A DNA stretch of 64,000 nt. Origin: SZUA-35 sp037969565 (GTDB lineage: Bacteria > Actinomycetota > Acidimicrobiia > Acidimicrobiales > SZUA-35). Positions 1 through 8,849 of the stretch are shown in pieces. The stretch covers positions 18,698 to 82,697 of the forward strand of contig JBBKXQ010000161.1 in assembly GCA_037969565.1 (NCBI GenBank). The letters run 5' to 3'. Position numbers and translations under genes: made by a program. The notes under the pieces are model-generated. The model was given only the letters and a program-made list of their open reading frames with translations. It was not told where the DNA came from and did no database searches. Each line of letters opens with the position of its first letter. Positions within the stretch are counted from its first letter, which is position 1.

Positions 1-111
1 TAGAGTCTTCGCAGGGTACGGAAGACACGGCCAGGCCAGGATGTCGTGCGAAACGAACTCGTCCGAAACTACGATGTGCTGCGGCGACGCCCTGGTCGGA
101 AGGTAAATGCG
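1..111. other. Leader region before sepF, no gene seen
   Basis: No coding region is supported here. An upstream in-frame GTG at 46 could extend sepF by 22 residues, but those residues (rich in Arg) do not resemble SepF N-termini. A weak -10-like TACGAT lies at 70-75. The ribosome site GGAAGG at 98-103 sits 8 bases before the ATG at 112 and decides the start. The first three bases (TAG) may be the end of an upstream gene, but this cannot be shown. Confidence 0.5.
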
Positions 112-780
112 ATGTCGATGTTCCGAAATGTCATGGTGTATCTGGGTCTCGGCCCCGATGAGGAGTATGACGACAGCTACCTGTACGAGGACGATCAGGC
201 AGAGCCAACCCACGGAGAAGCGGGGGGCACGCACCGATCCGAGTCCAGTGTTCGCGGTCCTTCATCGAATGACGAGTTCGCCCATTCAGCGCCCTATCCG
301 GCCTCCAACACGGTTGGTGCTCCCAGTCCTGTAGCCAGCTCCAGCTCCAGCTTCGGCGGCAGCGGCGGCACGGTTGGTTCGGTTCGCCCGATCCGGCCTG
401 CGCCCTCCGATGACGAACCCGGCTTTCGGGTCCGGGCCATGTCCAGCGGCTCGGGCTCCGCCTCCGGCGATTCTCACGAGCGAACGGTGCGGGCCGTACC
501 GATTCAGCGCAGCAAACCGCGAGCGATCTCACCCCAGTCCTTCGGCGACGCAAAGATCTTGGCCGATGAGTTCAAACGGCAGATACCGGTCGTGATGAAC
601 ATCCAAGACGCCGATCGCGAGCTCGCCCGACGCCTCATCGACTTCTCGAGCGGCGTTTGTTACGCCCTCGGTGGATCGATGGACAAGCTTGCCAGCAACG
701 TGTTCCTGCTCACGCCCAAGGGCGTTGAAGTGTCCGACGACGATCGTCGCCGAATCGAAGAGCGCGGCTTCGATCGCTGA
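112..780 (+). CDS. sepF: Cell division protein SepF
   Basis: SepF anchors FtsZ filaments to the membrane at the division site; in actinobacteria lacking FtsA it is the main membrane tether. The 222-residue protein starts with a short amphipathic membrane-binding segment (MSMFRNVMVYLGLG) followed by an acidic tyrosine patch. A long Ser/Gly/Pro-rich disordered linker of about 110 residues leads to the folded SepF domain in the last 80 residues, with the expected core PVVMNIQDAD and the Gly-rich GVCYALGGSM turn. The start at 112 is supported by GGAAGG 8 bases upstream and by the match to the family N-terminus. The neighbour divIVA fits the conserved actinobacterial division cluster, but the small yggT gene usual between them is absent. 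The linker is longer than in mycobacterial SepF. Confidence 0.93.
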   Translation: MSMFRNVMVYLGLGPDEEYDDSYLYEDDQAEPTHGEAGGTHRSESSVRGPSSNDEFAHSAPYPASNTVGAPSPVASSSSSFGGSGGTVGSVRPIRPAPSDDEPGFRVRAMSSGSGSASGDSHERTVRAVPIQRSKPRAISPQSFGDAKILADEFKRQIPVVMNIQDADRELARRLIDFSSGVCYALGGSMDKLASNVFLLTPKGVEVSDDDRRRIEERGFDR

Positions 781-941
781 TCGGGACGATTCGTCGCCGC
801 ACCGATCCGGTGTTTGACGACTGATCGAGCGGAACGTGGACACTCGAAGGCAAGGCCGACGACAGAAAGGGCCTCCGAGTGTGAACAGGTTCCTTGGCGA
901 TCGCCGCAAGGTGGGGCATCGACGGGACTACTCTCCCGTTC

Positions 942-2279
942 ATGGTTGGACCGAACGAGAAGCTCCGCGTGCTTCGCCGCCTCCCCGAGGTGGTTTTTGA
1001 TGAAGAGATGCACGGCTACAACAAACATCAGGTCGACAAGGTGCTCGACCGTCTCGCTCCCTTGGCTGACGAGGTCGACGCACTCCTCGGGCGCCTGAGC
1101 GAGGCCGAGCAGCGGGCTGCGGCCGCCGAGGCCCGCTTGGTCGAACAGGGAAGCCAGCCGAGTGGCCAGGCCGGTGCCGCTCCCCAGGCCATCCAAGCGC
1201 CGGCTGATTTCGATGAAACGCTCAGCAAAACCCTCCTGCTGGCCCAGCGCACCGCCGACATGACGGTGAAAGAGGCCGAGGAAACGGCCGAGCGAATCCG
1301 GTCCGAGGCAGCCTCCGAAGCAACCGAGCGGCGTGAGGCCGCCGCCTCCGACATCGATCGCTTGCGGGCCGAGAACGAAGCGGAACAACTCGCGGCGGCC
1401 GAGCAAGCCAGCCGCGAGGTCGCCGAATCGATCTCGGCTGCCCGGAACGCCCTCTCTGAGAAGGTCTCCGCCGCCGAGCTCGAACTCTCCGAAGCGCACG
1501 AGTCCACTCGAGCCGATCTCATCTCCCAGATCGCCGCACTGCAGCGCACTCGTGATGCGCTCGCCGCCGATGTCGATCACTTCGAGGGCCACCTCGCCGC
1601 CCGTCGCGAAACCATCCGTGACGCCGTGGCCGAGCTGTCGGCGGTTGTGGAAGATCCCGAGCGATTGCGCACCACGATGCCGCCCACTCCCGCTGCAATT
1701 GCCGATGACAACGTCGTCGACAACCAGGCGATTTCCATCGATGTGCCTTCCCTCGATTCCCTCGCTGACGGTGTCTCGACCCATCACGGGTCTGAGCTGA
1801 GCTGGACGAGTGAAGAGGAACACGGTGATGAGGTACACGCGGCAGATCCAGGCGGCGACGCCACCGCCGACGACCTCCTCACCGACCCCGACTTCTTGGC
1901 CGAGGCCGCTCGCAACGAGATGGCGCTCGGCGACGATGTGTCCGACGGCGGCGAGGCCACCGAAGCCGTACCGATCATCTTCACCGACGACGACAGCGAC
2001 CACTCTGGCAACGGACACGGCCATCAAGGAAGCGCAGACGACATCAACCTCGATGCTCAGCTGATCGACTCCGACGGCGTTGCCCGCCCGGCGTGGGCCG
2101 ATTCGGTTCCCGACGCGGAGGTCGACTTGGAAGCACCGTCATCGGGTGACCCGTTCCTCGATGAACTTCGTCGGGTCACCACCGAGGATGGCGGCAGCGA
2201 CGACGATCAGGCCCTCGCCAACTTCCTCAGCGAAGACAGCGAGGACGACAAAGGTGGCTGGTTCGGCCGACGGCGCTGA
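942..2279 (+). CDS. DivIVA-domain protein (Wag31-like, polar growth)
   Basis: DivIVA proteins bind curved membranes at poles and septa and recruit wall-synthesis machinery. Here the N-terminal DivIVA domain is visible as FDEEMHGYNKHQVDKVLD (about residues 16-33), followed by Ala/Glu-rich coiled coil to about residue 240. The second half (about 200 residues) is acidic and low in complexity, ending in a short basic GGWFGRRR tail. At 445 residues it is longer than mycobacterial Wag31 because of this acidic half. The ATG at 942 is chosen because it immediately precedes the conserved segment; a TTG at 894 would add 16 unlike residues. It follows sepF after 161 bases. A cell-wall synthesis scaffold role is inferred from family and position; direct orthology to wag31 is likely but not certain. 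Confidence 0.85.
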   Translation: MVGPNEKLRVLRRLPEVVFDEEMHGYNKHQVDKVLDRLAPLADEVDALLGRLSEAEQRAAAAEARLVEQGSQPSGQAGAAPQAIQAPADFDETLSKTLLLAQRTADMTVKEAEETAERIRSEAASEATERREAAASDIDRLRAENEAEQLAAAEQASREVAESISAARNALSEKVSAAELELSEAHESTRADLISQIAALQRTRDALAADVDHFEGHLAARRETIRDAVAELSAVVEDPERLRTTMPPTPAAIADDNVVDNQAISIDVPSLDSLADGVSTHHGSELSWTSEEEHGDEVHAADPGGDATADDLLTDPDFLAEAARNEMALGDDVSDGGEATEAVPIIFTDDDSDHSGNGHGHQGSADDINLDAQLIDSDGVARPAWADSVPDAEVDLEAPSSGDPFLDELRRVTTEDGGSDDDQALANFLSEDSEDDKGGWFGRRR

Positions 2280-2291
2280 ACCGATCGGTTC
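2278..2291. repeat. 14-bp perfect palindrome at convergent gene ends
   Basis: GAACCGATCGGTTC is a perfect palindrome that overlaps the stop codon of the DivIVA-like gene and lies just before the end of the convergent ileS. It could act as a weak bidirectional transcript end, but there is no T-tract and the hairpin would have almost no loop, so chance is possible. Confidence 0.3.
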
Positions 2292-2315
2292 CCGAGCCGG
2301 GGCCGTTGGCTTTCA

Positions 2316-5300
2316 CTAGGCCTTGCTGAAACCGATCTTGATGGCCGTGCCGCCCAAGTCGTGGGTGATGAGCTTGCTGGTGGTGAGGGTGTGGGCGTCG
2401 TCGATCGGGGCGCTGATGATGTCGAGGGCCAGAACGCTGCCGGCGATGAACTGCAGGTGAGGAGCGAGAGATTCCTGCATCTCGTCGGACAACCCCAGAA
2501 TCAGATCGATCCGGTCGGTGACGTCGAGATCGGCTTCCTTACGCTCCTGCTGGATGATCCGAACGAGATCTCGGGCCATTCCTTCGGCTTCGAGTTCGGC
2601 GGTGAGCTCGGTGTCGAGAGCAACGACGGCGTCATTGCCCGGCAGGGGAGCGGCCGCGACCCCATCGAGGGGGTCGAGCGCGAGTGCGAACTCGTCCCCC
2701 GTGAGGACGTGTCCTGCCACGGTGACGGTTCCGTCTTCGTTGCTGATCCAGTCTCCGGCCTTGGCCGCCTTGATCACGGTTTGCACGTCTTTGCCGAGTT
2801 TGGGTCCGAGCTGTCGACCGTTGGGCTGGAGCCGGAAGGTGCCGTATTCTCCGACGTCATCACTGAAGTTCACGCTCTTGACGTTGATTTCATCGGCCAA
2901 CAAATCGGCAAACGGGCGGATCGACGCCGCGCCGGCACCGGCAACGGTGGCCGAGGCCAGGGGAAGGCGGACGCGGAGGCCCCGCTCTTCACGAAGTGAC
3001 AATGCCGCAGAGGCGGCCTGCCGGAGACGATCCATGGCCGAGACCAGATCAGGGTTGGCCGGCAGTTCTCGGACGTCAGGCCACGACTGCAGGTGGACCG
3101 ACGTCGGGTCGGTTCCGACCGGCGTCAATCCGCCCCAGATCTCTTCTGCGATCATCGGTAGGTAGGGGGCAATGACGCGGACGAATGTGTTGAGCACCGT
3201 TCCGAGGGTGTCGATCGCGTTGGCCGTGTCGGCTTCGGTGCTGTCCGTGCCCCAGAAACGGTCGCGTGAACGACGGATGTACCAGTTGTTGAGCGCGTCG
3301 AGGTAACTCTGGATGGCACTGGCTGCGGTGGCAAGATCGTAAGCATCGAGACGGTCGGTGACCGTGTCGACGAGTTCTCTGGTCTTGGCGAGGATGTACT
3401 GATCCAAGACATCGGGAGAGTCGGTCCTCATGGCGGCCTGGCGACCTTCAGCGTTCGCGTACAGAACGAAGAAGGAGTAGGCGTTCCAGATCGGCAGGAT
3501 GACCTGTCGGGTGACCTCGTCGATCGCCTGATCGCTGATGCGGGCGTCGCCGCCCCGAACGATGTTGCTCGACAGGAAGTACCACCGGAGCGCATCGGCG
3601 CCCTGTTTGTCGAAGATCTCGTTCGGTTCGGTGTAGTTCCGGAGCTTTTTCGAGAGCTTGTTGCCGTCTTCGGCCAGAAGGATTCCGTGGCAGATCACGT
3701 TCTGAAATGCCGGACGGTCGAACAGGGCGCCGGCCAGGACGTGGAGGGTGTAGAACCATCCCCTGGTCTGGTTGATGTATTCCACGATGAAATCCGCGGG
3801 GAAGTGTTCTTCGAACCAGTCTTTGTTCTCGAACGGGTAGTGCACCTGGGCGAAGGGCATCGAGCCACTCTCGAACCAGCAGTCGAGGACTTCCTCGACT
3901 CGGCGCATCGTTGATCGACCACTCGGGTCGTCGGGGTTCGGGCGGGTGAGCTCGTCGATGTTCGGACGATGGAGGTCGGTGGGACGGATGCCGAAATCCC
4001 GCTCGATCTCATCGAGGCTGCCATAGACGTCGAGCCGGGGAAACGCCGGATCGTCACTCTTCCAGATCGGAATGGGCGATCCCCAGAATCGGTTGCGGCT
4101 GATCGACCAATCGCGGGCACCGGCGAGCCACTGACCGAATCGCCCGTCGCGGACGTTGCTCGGAACCCAGTTGATCTCCTGATTCAGCTGTTCGAGGCGA
4201 TCGCGGATCGCGGTGACCTCGACGTACCACGAGGAGATCGCCTTGTAGATGATCGGGGTGTCGGTTCGCCAGCAATGGGGATAGTTGTGCTCGTAGGAAT
4301 CGTGGCGGATGATGCTGCCGGCCGATTTGAGGTGGCGGATGATTCCGGCGTTGGCATCGAAAACGTTTTCGCCAGCCCATTCGGGAACATCGTCGGTGAA
4401 CCGGCCCTGATCGTTGACCGGCACGGCCTGAAGAATCTGGATCCCGTTCGCCTCGGAGATGCGTTGGTCGTCTTCGCCGAAACCGGGTGCCATGTGCACG
4501 ATTCCGGTTCCCTCGCTGGTGTCGACGAAGTCGGCCTCGAGGACGCGAAACGCCGGCGACTCGTGCTCGGGGTTCTTCCGATCGGCGAAGTAGGGAAACA
4601 GGGGTTCGTAGGTGCGGCCGACCAGCTCACGGCCGAGCAGGGTGCCGATCACCTCGGAGTCGCCGAGTTGGGGGGCATAGTTTGCAGCTGCGTCGGTGCC
4701 GATGACGACGAGTTGGCCGGCCAGGCCCTCGGCGCTGGAACCCACGCGGATGATCGAATATTCGATGTCGGGTCCGACTGCGAGCGCGAGGTTGGACGGC
4801 AGTGTCCACGGGGTGGTGGTCCAGGCCAGCATGGACATCGGGCCCTGGTCGCCTTCTTGCCCGTCGAGTTCGAAGGCAACGGTGAGGGCGGGATCCTGGC
4901 GGGGACGAGTGGCATCGTCGAGCCGGATCTCGAAGTTGGACAACGGCGTCTCGGCCCCCCAGGAGTAGGGCATGACCCGGTAGGCCTCGTAGATGAGGCC
5001 CTTGTCGTAGAGCTGTTTGAAGGCCCACATGACCGACTCCATGTAGGAGACGTCCATCGTCTTGTAGTCGTTTTCGAAGTCGACCCACCGAGCCTGTCGG
5101 TTGACCGTTTTCTCCCACTCCGACGTGTAACGCATCACCGATGTTCGGCACTGGTCGTTGAAGTTCCCGATACCGAACTCGGTGATCGCCACTCGGCCCG
5201 ACACTCCGAGCTGCTTTTCGGTTTCCATCTCGGCGGGCAGCCCGTGGCAATCCCATCCGAAGCGACGATCGACCCGTTTGCCTCGCATCGTCTGATAGCG

Positions 5301-5528
5301 GGGTACGAGGTCTTTCACATAGCCGGTGAGGAGGTGGCCGTGGTGAGGGAGACCGTTGGCGAACGGGGGGCCGTCGTAGAAGACGAACTCGTTGTCGGTC
5401 GAGCGTTGCTCGATCGATGCCTTGAACGTTCCATCGGCAGCCCAGCGGTCGAGAATTCGTTGCTCGATGGCCGGAAAGTCGGCACGAGCGGGAACCTCGG
5501 GATAGGGCGCAGATGATGGACTCGACAT
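2316..5528 (-). CDS. ileS: Isoleucyl-tRNA synthetase (type 2)
   Basis: Class I aminoacyl-tRNA synthetase that charges tRNA-Ile and edits misactivated valine. The HIGH-type signature is HHGH at residues 62-65 and the KMSKS-type loop is KLSKK in GNKLSKKLRNY (about residue 600). The editing domain, the FGWDCHGLPAEMETEK block and the anticodon-binding C-terminal region are all in order over 1070 residues, the normal length. The residues around the signature match the eukaryote-like type-2 class found in mycobacteria and other actinobacteria, a class often naturally less sensitive to mupirocin. The ATG at 5528 is chosen over a GTG 42 bases upstream because the extra 14 residues are Pro/Arg-rich and unlike the family. 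No T-box core could be found in the leader. It converges on the divIVA-like gene. Confidence 0.96.
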   Translation of the reverse strand: MSSPSSAPYPEVPARADFPAIEQRILDRWAADGTFKASIEQRSTDNEFVFYDGPPFANGLPHHGHLLTGYVKDLVPRYQTMRGKRVDRRFGWDCHGLPAEMETEKQLGVSGRVAITEFGIGNFNDQCRTSVMRYTSEWEKTVNRQARWVDFENDYKTMDVSYMESVMWAFKQLYDKGLIYEAYRVMPYSWGAETPLSNFEIRLDDATRPRQDPALTVAFELDGQEGDQGPMSMLAWTTTPWTLPSNLALAVGPDIEYSIIRVGSSAEGLAGQLVVIGTDAAANYAPQLGDSEVIGTLLGRELVGRTYEPLFPYFADRKNPEHESPAFRVLEADFVDTSEGTGIVHMAPGFGEDDQRISEANGIQILQAVPVNDQGRFTDDVPEWAGENVFDANAGIIRHLKSAGSIIRHDSYEHNYPHCWRTDTPIIYKAISSWYVEVTAIRDRLEQLNQEINWVPSNVRDGRFGQWLAGARDWSISRNRFWGSPIPIWKSDDPAFPRLDVYGSLDEIERDFGIRPTDLHRPNIDELTRPNPDDPSGRSTMRRVEEVLDCWFESGSMPFAQVHYPFENKDWFEEHFPADFIVEYINQTRGWFYTLHVLAGALFDRPAFQNVICHGILLAEDGNKLSKKLRNYTEPNEIFDKQGADALRWYFLSSNIVRGGDARISDQAIDEVTRQVILPIWNAYSFFVLYANAEGRQAAMRTDSPDVLDQYILAKTRELVDTVTDRLDAYDLATAASAIQSYLDALNNWYIRRSRDRFWGTDSTEADTANAIDTLGTVLNTFVRVIAPYLPMIAEEIWGGLTPVGTDPTSVHLQSWPDVRELPANPDLVSAMDRLRQAASAALSLREERGLRVRLPLASATVAGAGAASIRPFADLLADEINVKSVNFSDDVGEYGTFRLQPNGRQLGPKLGKDVQTVIKAAKAGDWISNEDGTVTVAGHVLTGDEFALALDPLDGVAAAPLPGNDAVVALDTELTAELEAEGMARDLVRIIQQERKEADLDVTDRIDLILGLSDEMQESLAPHLQFIAGSVLALDIISAPIDDAHTLTTSKLITHDLGGTAIKIGFSKA

Positions 5529-5694
5529 GGGCCGGAAGGGTATCGGTGGTGGTTGTGGCCGACGCTGCACTTTCCGCCGGCCGGGCCCCTTTCGTCTCGG
5601 ATCGGAGAACCCACGGCAGGTATGTGCGCCTTCTGTTGGCAGCGACCTACACTCCTTCGACTTCCGGCCCGCCTCATTCGTGCCTCAGCCCGTG

Positions 5695-6651
5695 ATGCGA
5701 GTCACGGTTCTGGGTTTCGCTCAGCGGCCGCAACCAGATCCAGCCTCCAAGAAAGTGGCAGAAGAACCCGTGGCGCCAAAGACAGCACCCGCCAAGAAGG
5801 CACCCGCCAAGAAGGCTTCGGCCAAGAAGGCAGCAGCGGCGACCAAGGCTCCGGCCAAGAAGGCAGCAGCAGCCAAGAAGGCTCCAGTCAAGAAGGCTCC
5901 AGTCAAGAAGGCTCCAGTCAAGAAGGCAGCAGCAGCGAAGAAGGCTCCAGTCAAGAAGGCAGCAGCAGCCAAGAAGGCTCCAGCCAAGAAAGCTCCAGCG
6001 ACCAAGGCAGCAGCAAAAAAGGCATCGGCCAAGAAGGCAACTCCTGTGACAACGGCATCGGCCACAAAGGCGGCACCCATGACGACTGCATCGGCGAAGA
6101 AGGCCGAACCAAAGACAGCAACAAAGTCAGCAACCAAAACTGCGGGCAAAACGGCAACGAAGACCGCAACAAAGCAGGCGGCAGCCGAGAAGCCGTCAAC
6201 GAAGCTCCCTCCCCGCATCATGTCAGCGAAGAAGTTGGCGGCGGCCGAACGGGGAGCGCCCGAGAAGTTGGTGGTTCCGGCCTGGCTCAAAGACAAGAAG
6301 TGGTTGGCCCAGCAGCGTGCGGCCTTGCTCGAAGAGCGGGCGACGTATACCCACAATGCGGAGTCCCTGGCCGCCGAAGCGGCAGCGCTGATGGCCGACC
6401 GTGAACCCGGAGATGTCCAGTTCGACGAAGAATCAGGCGAAGGCGACACCCTCGCCGTCGAACGAGATCGCGATCTGGCCCTTTCGGCCAAGGCTCGCGA
6501 GAAGGTCGACGAGATCGATGCGGCACTCGCTCGCCTCGCTGCCGGCACCTATGGCATCTGCATCAGCGGCGAAGACATCATTCCCAAGGAACGCCTCGAG
6601 GCGTTGGTGATGGCGCCGAAGTGCGTGCATCACCAAACGCAGATGTTCTAG
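5695..6651 (+). CDS. DksA/TraR-like protein with H1-like Lys/Ala tail
   Basis: The C-terminal 110 residues match the DksA/TraR coiled coil and finger (ERDRDLALSAKAREKVDEID, then GTYGIC), a family that binds RNA polymerase in the secondary channel. The finger is degenerate: of the four zinc cysteines only C289 and C310 remain, with Gly292 and His313 at the second and fourth positions. The first ~200 residues are a Lys/Ala/Pro-rich run of KKAPA/KKAAA units like histone H1 or the HupB tail, suggesting DNA or RNA binding. The start is uncertain: ATG 5695, GTG 5692 and GTG 5755 are all in frame and none has a clear ribosome site; the GTG at 5755 would begin just before the basic tail. It ends 3 bases before lspA, so the two are probably cotranscribed. 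A combined nucleoid/polymerase role is inference. Confidence 0.8.
   Translation: MRVTVLGFAQRPQPDPASKKVAEEPVAPKTAPAKKAPAKKASAKKAAAATKAPAKKAAAAKKAPVKKAPVKKAPVKKAAAAKKAPVKKAAAAKKAPAKKAPATKAAAKKASAKKATPVTTASATKAAPMTTASAKKAEPKTATKSATKTAGKTATKTATKQAAAEKPSTKLPPRIMSAKKLAAAERGAPEKLVVPAWLKDKKWLAQQRAALLEERATYTHNAESLAAEAAALMADREPGDVQFDEESGEGDTLAVERDRDLALSAKAREKVDEIDAALARLAAGTYGICISGEDIIPKERLEALVMAPKCVHHQTQMF
5881..5925 (+). repeat. Three perfect 15-bp repeats inside the H1-like tail
   Basis: GCTCCAGTCAAGAAG occurs three times in perfect tandem and recurs once more nearby within a wider minisatellite of AAGAAGGC-type units (about 5776-6040). Each copy adds five residues (APVKK), so slippage would change tail length without breaking the frame. 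Confidence 0.9.
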
Positions 6652-6654
6652 TCG

Positions 6655-7203
6655 GTGTCCAAGAAAGCATCACGGGGTTGGCTCACGCCGTCGCTCGGTC
6701 GAGCCGTCGTCGTCGCGTCGATCGTTCTGGGCCTCGATCAGCTCACCAAGTGGTGGGCTGTCGAAGCGTTGGAATCGAAATCCTGCACGGTCGATGGAGC
6801 TTGCATCGATGTTCTCGGTCCGTTGCGTTTCCACCTCTCGTTCAATCCAGGGGCGGCTTTCAGTAGCTTCACCGGTGGGGGCCAGGTGCTCGGTCTCGTT
6901 GCGCTCGGGATGTCGATCTACCTGCTCAGATTGGCCTCACAGTCCACCGATCATTGGATGCCCTGGTTGTTCGGCGCCGTGGTCGGCGGCGCACTGGGCA
7001 ACCTCACCGACCGACTTTTCCGGTCGGATGGCGGCATCCTGAACGGCGCCGTCGTCGATTTCATCGACCTCCAGTTCTGGCCGATCTTCAACGTCGCCGA
7101 CGTTGGCGTGGTTGCCGGAGTGATCTTGCTCGGATTCCGACTTTGGCACATTGAACGCCGAAGCTCGGAGTTCACCGTCGCTGCCGACGAGACAGAAGCA
7201 TGA
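6655..7203 (+). CDS. lspA: Lipoprotein signal peptidase (signal peptidase II)
   Basis: Membrane aspartic protease that cuts prolipoprotein signal peptides at the lipobox. The 182-residue protein has four predicted membrane segments and the family motifs NPGAAFS, GGALGNLTDR and FNVADVG; the catalytic aspartates are D119 and D149. A GTG start at 6655 follows the stop of the DksA-like gene by three bases, and the end overlaps the next gene by four bases (ATGA). The lspA-rluD order is conserved in actinobacteria. It would process the putative lipoproteins encoded later in the window. Confidence 0.95.
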   Translation: MSKKASRGWLTPSLGRAVVVASIVLGLDQLTKWWAVEALESKSCTVDGACIDVLGPLRFHLSFNPGAAFSSFTGGGQVLGLVALGMSIYLLRLASQSTDHWMPWLFGAVVGGALGNLTDRLFRSDGGILNGAVVDFIDLQFWPIFNVADVGVVAGVILLGFRLWHIERRSSEFTVAADETEA

Positions 7204-8162
7204 TCGAACACATCGAAGAAACCATTCCAGAAGCGCTCGACGGACTCCGGATCGACCGGGTGATCGCTCTCGTTGCTGATATCAGCCGGACCGAAGCATC
7301 GTCGCTCCTCGCCGCCGGCTCGGTTCTCATCAATGATGCAGCGCCGACGAAGCCTTCGGATCGCGTCGCGCAGGGGCAGGTCCTCCAGTTCGACGTCGAG
7401 CGGAAATCAGATGAACTGATCCCAGATCCATCCGTCATTGTTCCCGTGGTCTTCGAGGACGAGCAGTTTCTCGTCGTCGACAAACCGGCAGGGATGATCG
7501 TGCACCCTGGTTCGGGCGCGTCGAGCGGCACGATGGCCCACGGCCTCATCGCCCGGTATCCCGAGATGCTCGGTGTGGGCGACAAAGGACGACCCGGGAT
7601 TGTTCATCGCCTCGACAAGGGCACGTCGGGTCTCCTGCTGGTGGCCCGCACCGCGGCGGCGCTCGAGTCGCTGTCGGCCCAACTCGGTGCCCGTTCGGTG
7701 CTCCGACGCTACATCAGCTTGGTGTGGGGTCGAGTGGCATCAGCGGAGGGCCTGATCGATGCGCCGCTGGGCCGTTCGCCGCGCGACGCCACGAGGCAGG
7801 CTGTCGTAGCCGGAGGTCGGGTTGCCCGCACCCGCTACGAAGTGCTCGAGTCCTTCATCGATCCGGAGGCCACGCTGATTTCGTGTCGGCTCGAAACCGG
7901 CCGGACCCACCAGATTCGCGTTCACCTCGATGCCATCGGGCATCCCGTCGTTGGTGATGACCGATACGGAAAGAGCACCGACGATCTCGGACTCGGTCGC
8001 CCCTTCCTCCATGCCGAAACGCTGGGCTTCGAGCATCCCGAGACCGGGCAGTGGATGCAGTTCTCATCGGAGTTGCCGGCTGATCTGGCCGACCTGCTCG
8101 CCGAATGCCAAACGAGACACGCGGCGGCCAAGGCTGCCGATCCGAAACCGGGCGCCCTGTAG
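7200..8162 (+). CDS. RluD-family 23S rRNA pseudouridine synthase
   Basis: Converts specific uridines of 23S rRNA to pseudouridine. An N-terminal S4 RNA-binding domain occupies about residues 14-70 and the catalytic domain follows, with the signature HRLDKGTSGLLL and catalytic Asp139. The RTHQIRVH block near residue 235 is also intact. It has 320 residues, the usual size, and starts four bases inside lspA, implying translational coupling. RluA/C/D subfamilies cannot be separated with certainty from sequence alone; gene order favours the RluD-like actinobacterial member. Confidence 0.92.
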   Translation: MIEHIEETIPEALDGLRIDRVIALVADISRTEASSLLAAGSVLINDAAPTKPSDRVAQGQVLQFDVERKSDELIPDPSVIVPVVFEDEQFLVVDKPAGMIVHPGSGASSGTMAHGLIARYPEMLGVGDKGRPGIVHRLDKGTSGLLLVARTAAALESLSAQLGARSVLRRYISLVWGRVASAEGLIDAPLGRSPRDATRQAVVAGGRVARTRYEVLESFIDPEATLISCRLETGRTHQIRVHLDAIGHPVVGDDRYGKSTDDLGLGRPFLHAETLGFEHPETGQWMQFSSELPADLADLLAECQTRHAAAKAADPKPGAL

Positions 8163-8220
8163 CCCGAAGCGATCCGCCGACGGTTGATCGCGTCGACCGC
8201 ACCCCCCCGACGAGAAGCAG

Positions 8221-8835
8221 TCACCAACGACCGGTGTGTCGGATGGCGTTCAACGCGGGCCGTTCCCGACCGACCGACCGCCCTGGGCTGTCAGCGCCGT
8301 CGGGAATCCCGAGCGCGATCGTGCAGACGAGCCGGCGATCGTCGGGCACCGCGAAGCGTGAGCGGACCGACTCCTCGTGATCGAAGAGCCCGAACAGGCA
8401 GGCTCCGAGATCACGCTCGGTCGCCAGCAACAGGATGTTCTGAGCCACCGCGCCGGCATCGATCCACCAGAACGGCTGCATCCAGTCGTCGGCCGACGAA
8501 CCCAGGCCGGGTCGCTCCTTGTCGGACTCGGCATACCGCGAAACGTAGGCGTCGGGACGGGTGGTGAGAATGATCAAGACGGGCGCCCGGAGCAATCCCT
8601 GCCACCGAAACGAATCCCGTTTCGATGCCGGCAGTGTGGTGTCCCAGTAGGCATCGACGTCTTCCCGCTGGCCGAGAACCAGATACTCGGTGGCCTGAGT
8701 GTTTCCGGCTGACGGCGCACGGCGGGCCAGATCGAGAAGATCATCGATGGCATCGAGATCGATCGGGGTGGGGAGGAAACTCCGCACCATGTGCCGGCGC
8801 CGAATAACGCCGGACAGCGTGTCGGCCGTCGTCAA
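8221..8835 (-). CDS. Nitroreductase-family FMN enzyme
   Basis: A 204-residue protein with the nitroreductase fold: RRRHMVRSF at the N-terminus binds FMN phosphate, RRAPSAGNTQ is the conserved second loop, and DAGAVAQNILLLATERDLGAC is the central helix and strand. Members use NAD(P)H and FMN to reduce nitro groups, quinones or F420-like partners; the substrate here is unknown. It is transcribed toward the RluD-family gene and is divergent from nothing close; the Rrf2 gene lies upstream on the same strand after 52 bases, so the pair may be cotranscribed and the regulator may control it. Confidence 0.85.
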   Translation of the reverse strand: MTTADTLSGVIRRRHMVRSFLPTPIDLDAIDDLLDLARRAPSAGNTQATEYLVLGQREDVDAYWDTTLPASKRDSFRWQGLLRAPVLIILTTRPDAYVSRYAESDKERPGLGSSADDWMQPFWWIDAGAVAQNILLLATERDLGACLFGLFDHEESVRSRFAVPDDRRLVCTIALGIPDGADSPGRSVGRERPALNAIRHTGRW

Positions 8836-8849
8836 GATTCGATCCTCAT

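Noticed and set aside
660..2027. Long open frame on the minus strand opposite the divIVA-like gene
   Set aside because: It is antisense to a well-supported gene, has no recognisable domain or ribosome site, and long antisense frames are expected in high-GC DNA.
3969..5516. 515-residue open frame opposite ileS
   Set aside because: Fully antisense to a clear IleS; composition is Gly/Val/Glu-rich shadow sequence without motifs.
5529..5700. T-box riboswitch before ileS
   Set aside because: Actinobacterial ileS genes often have one, but the conserved T-box core could not be found on the minus strand of this leader.
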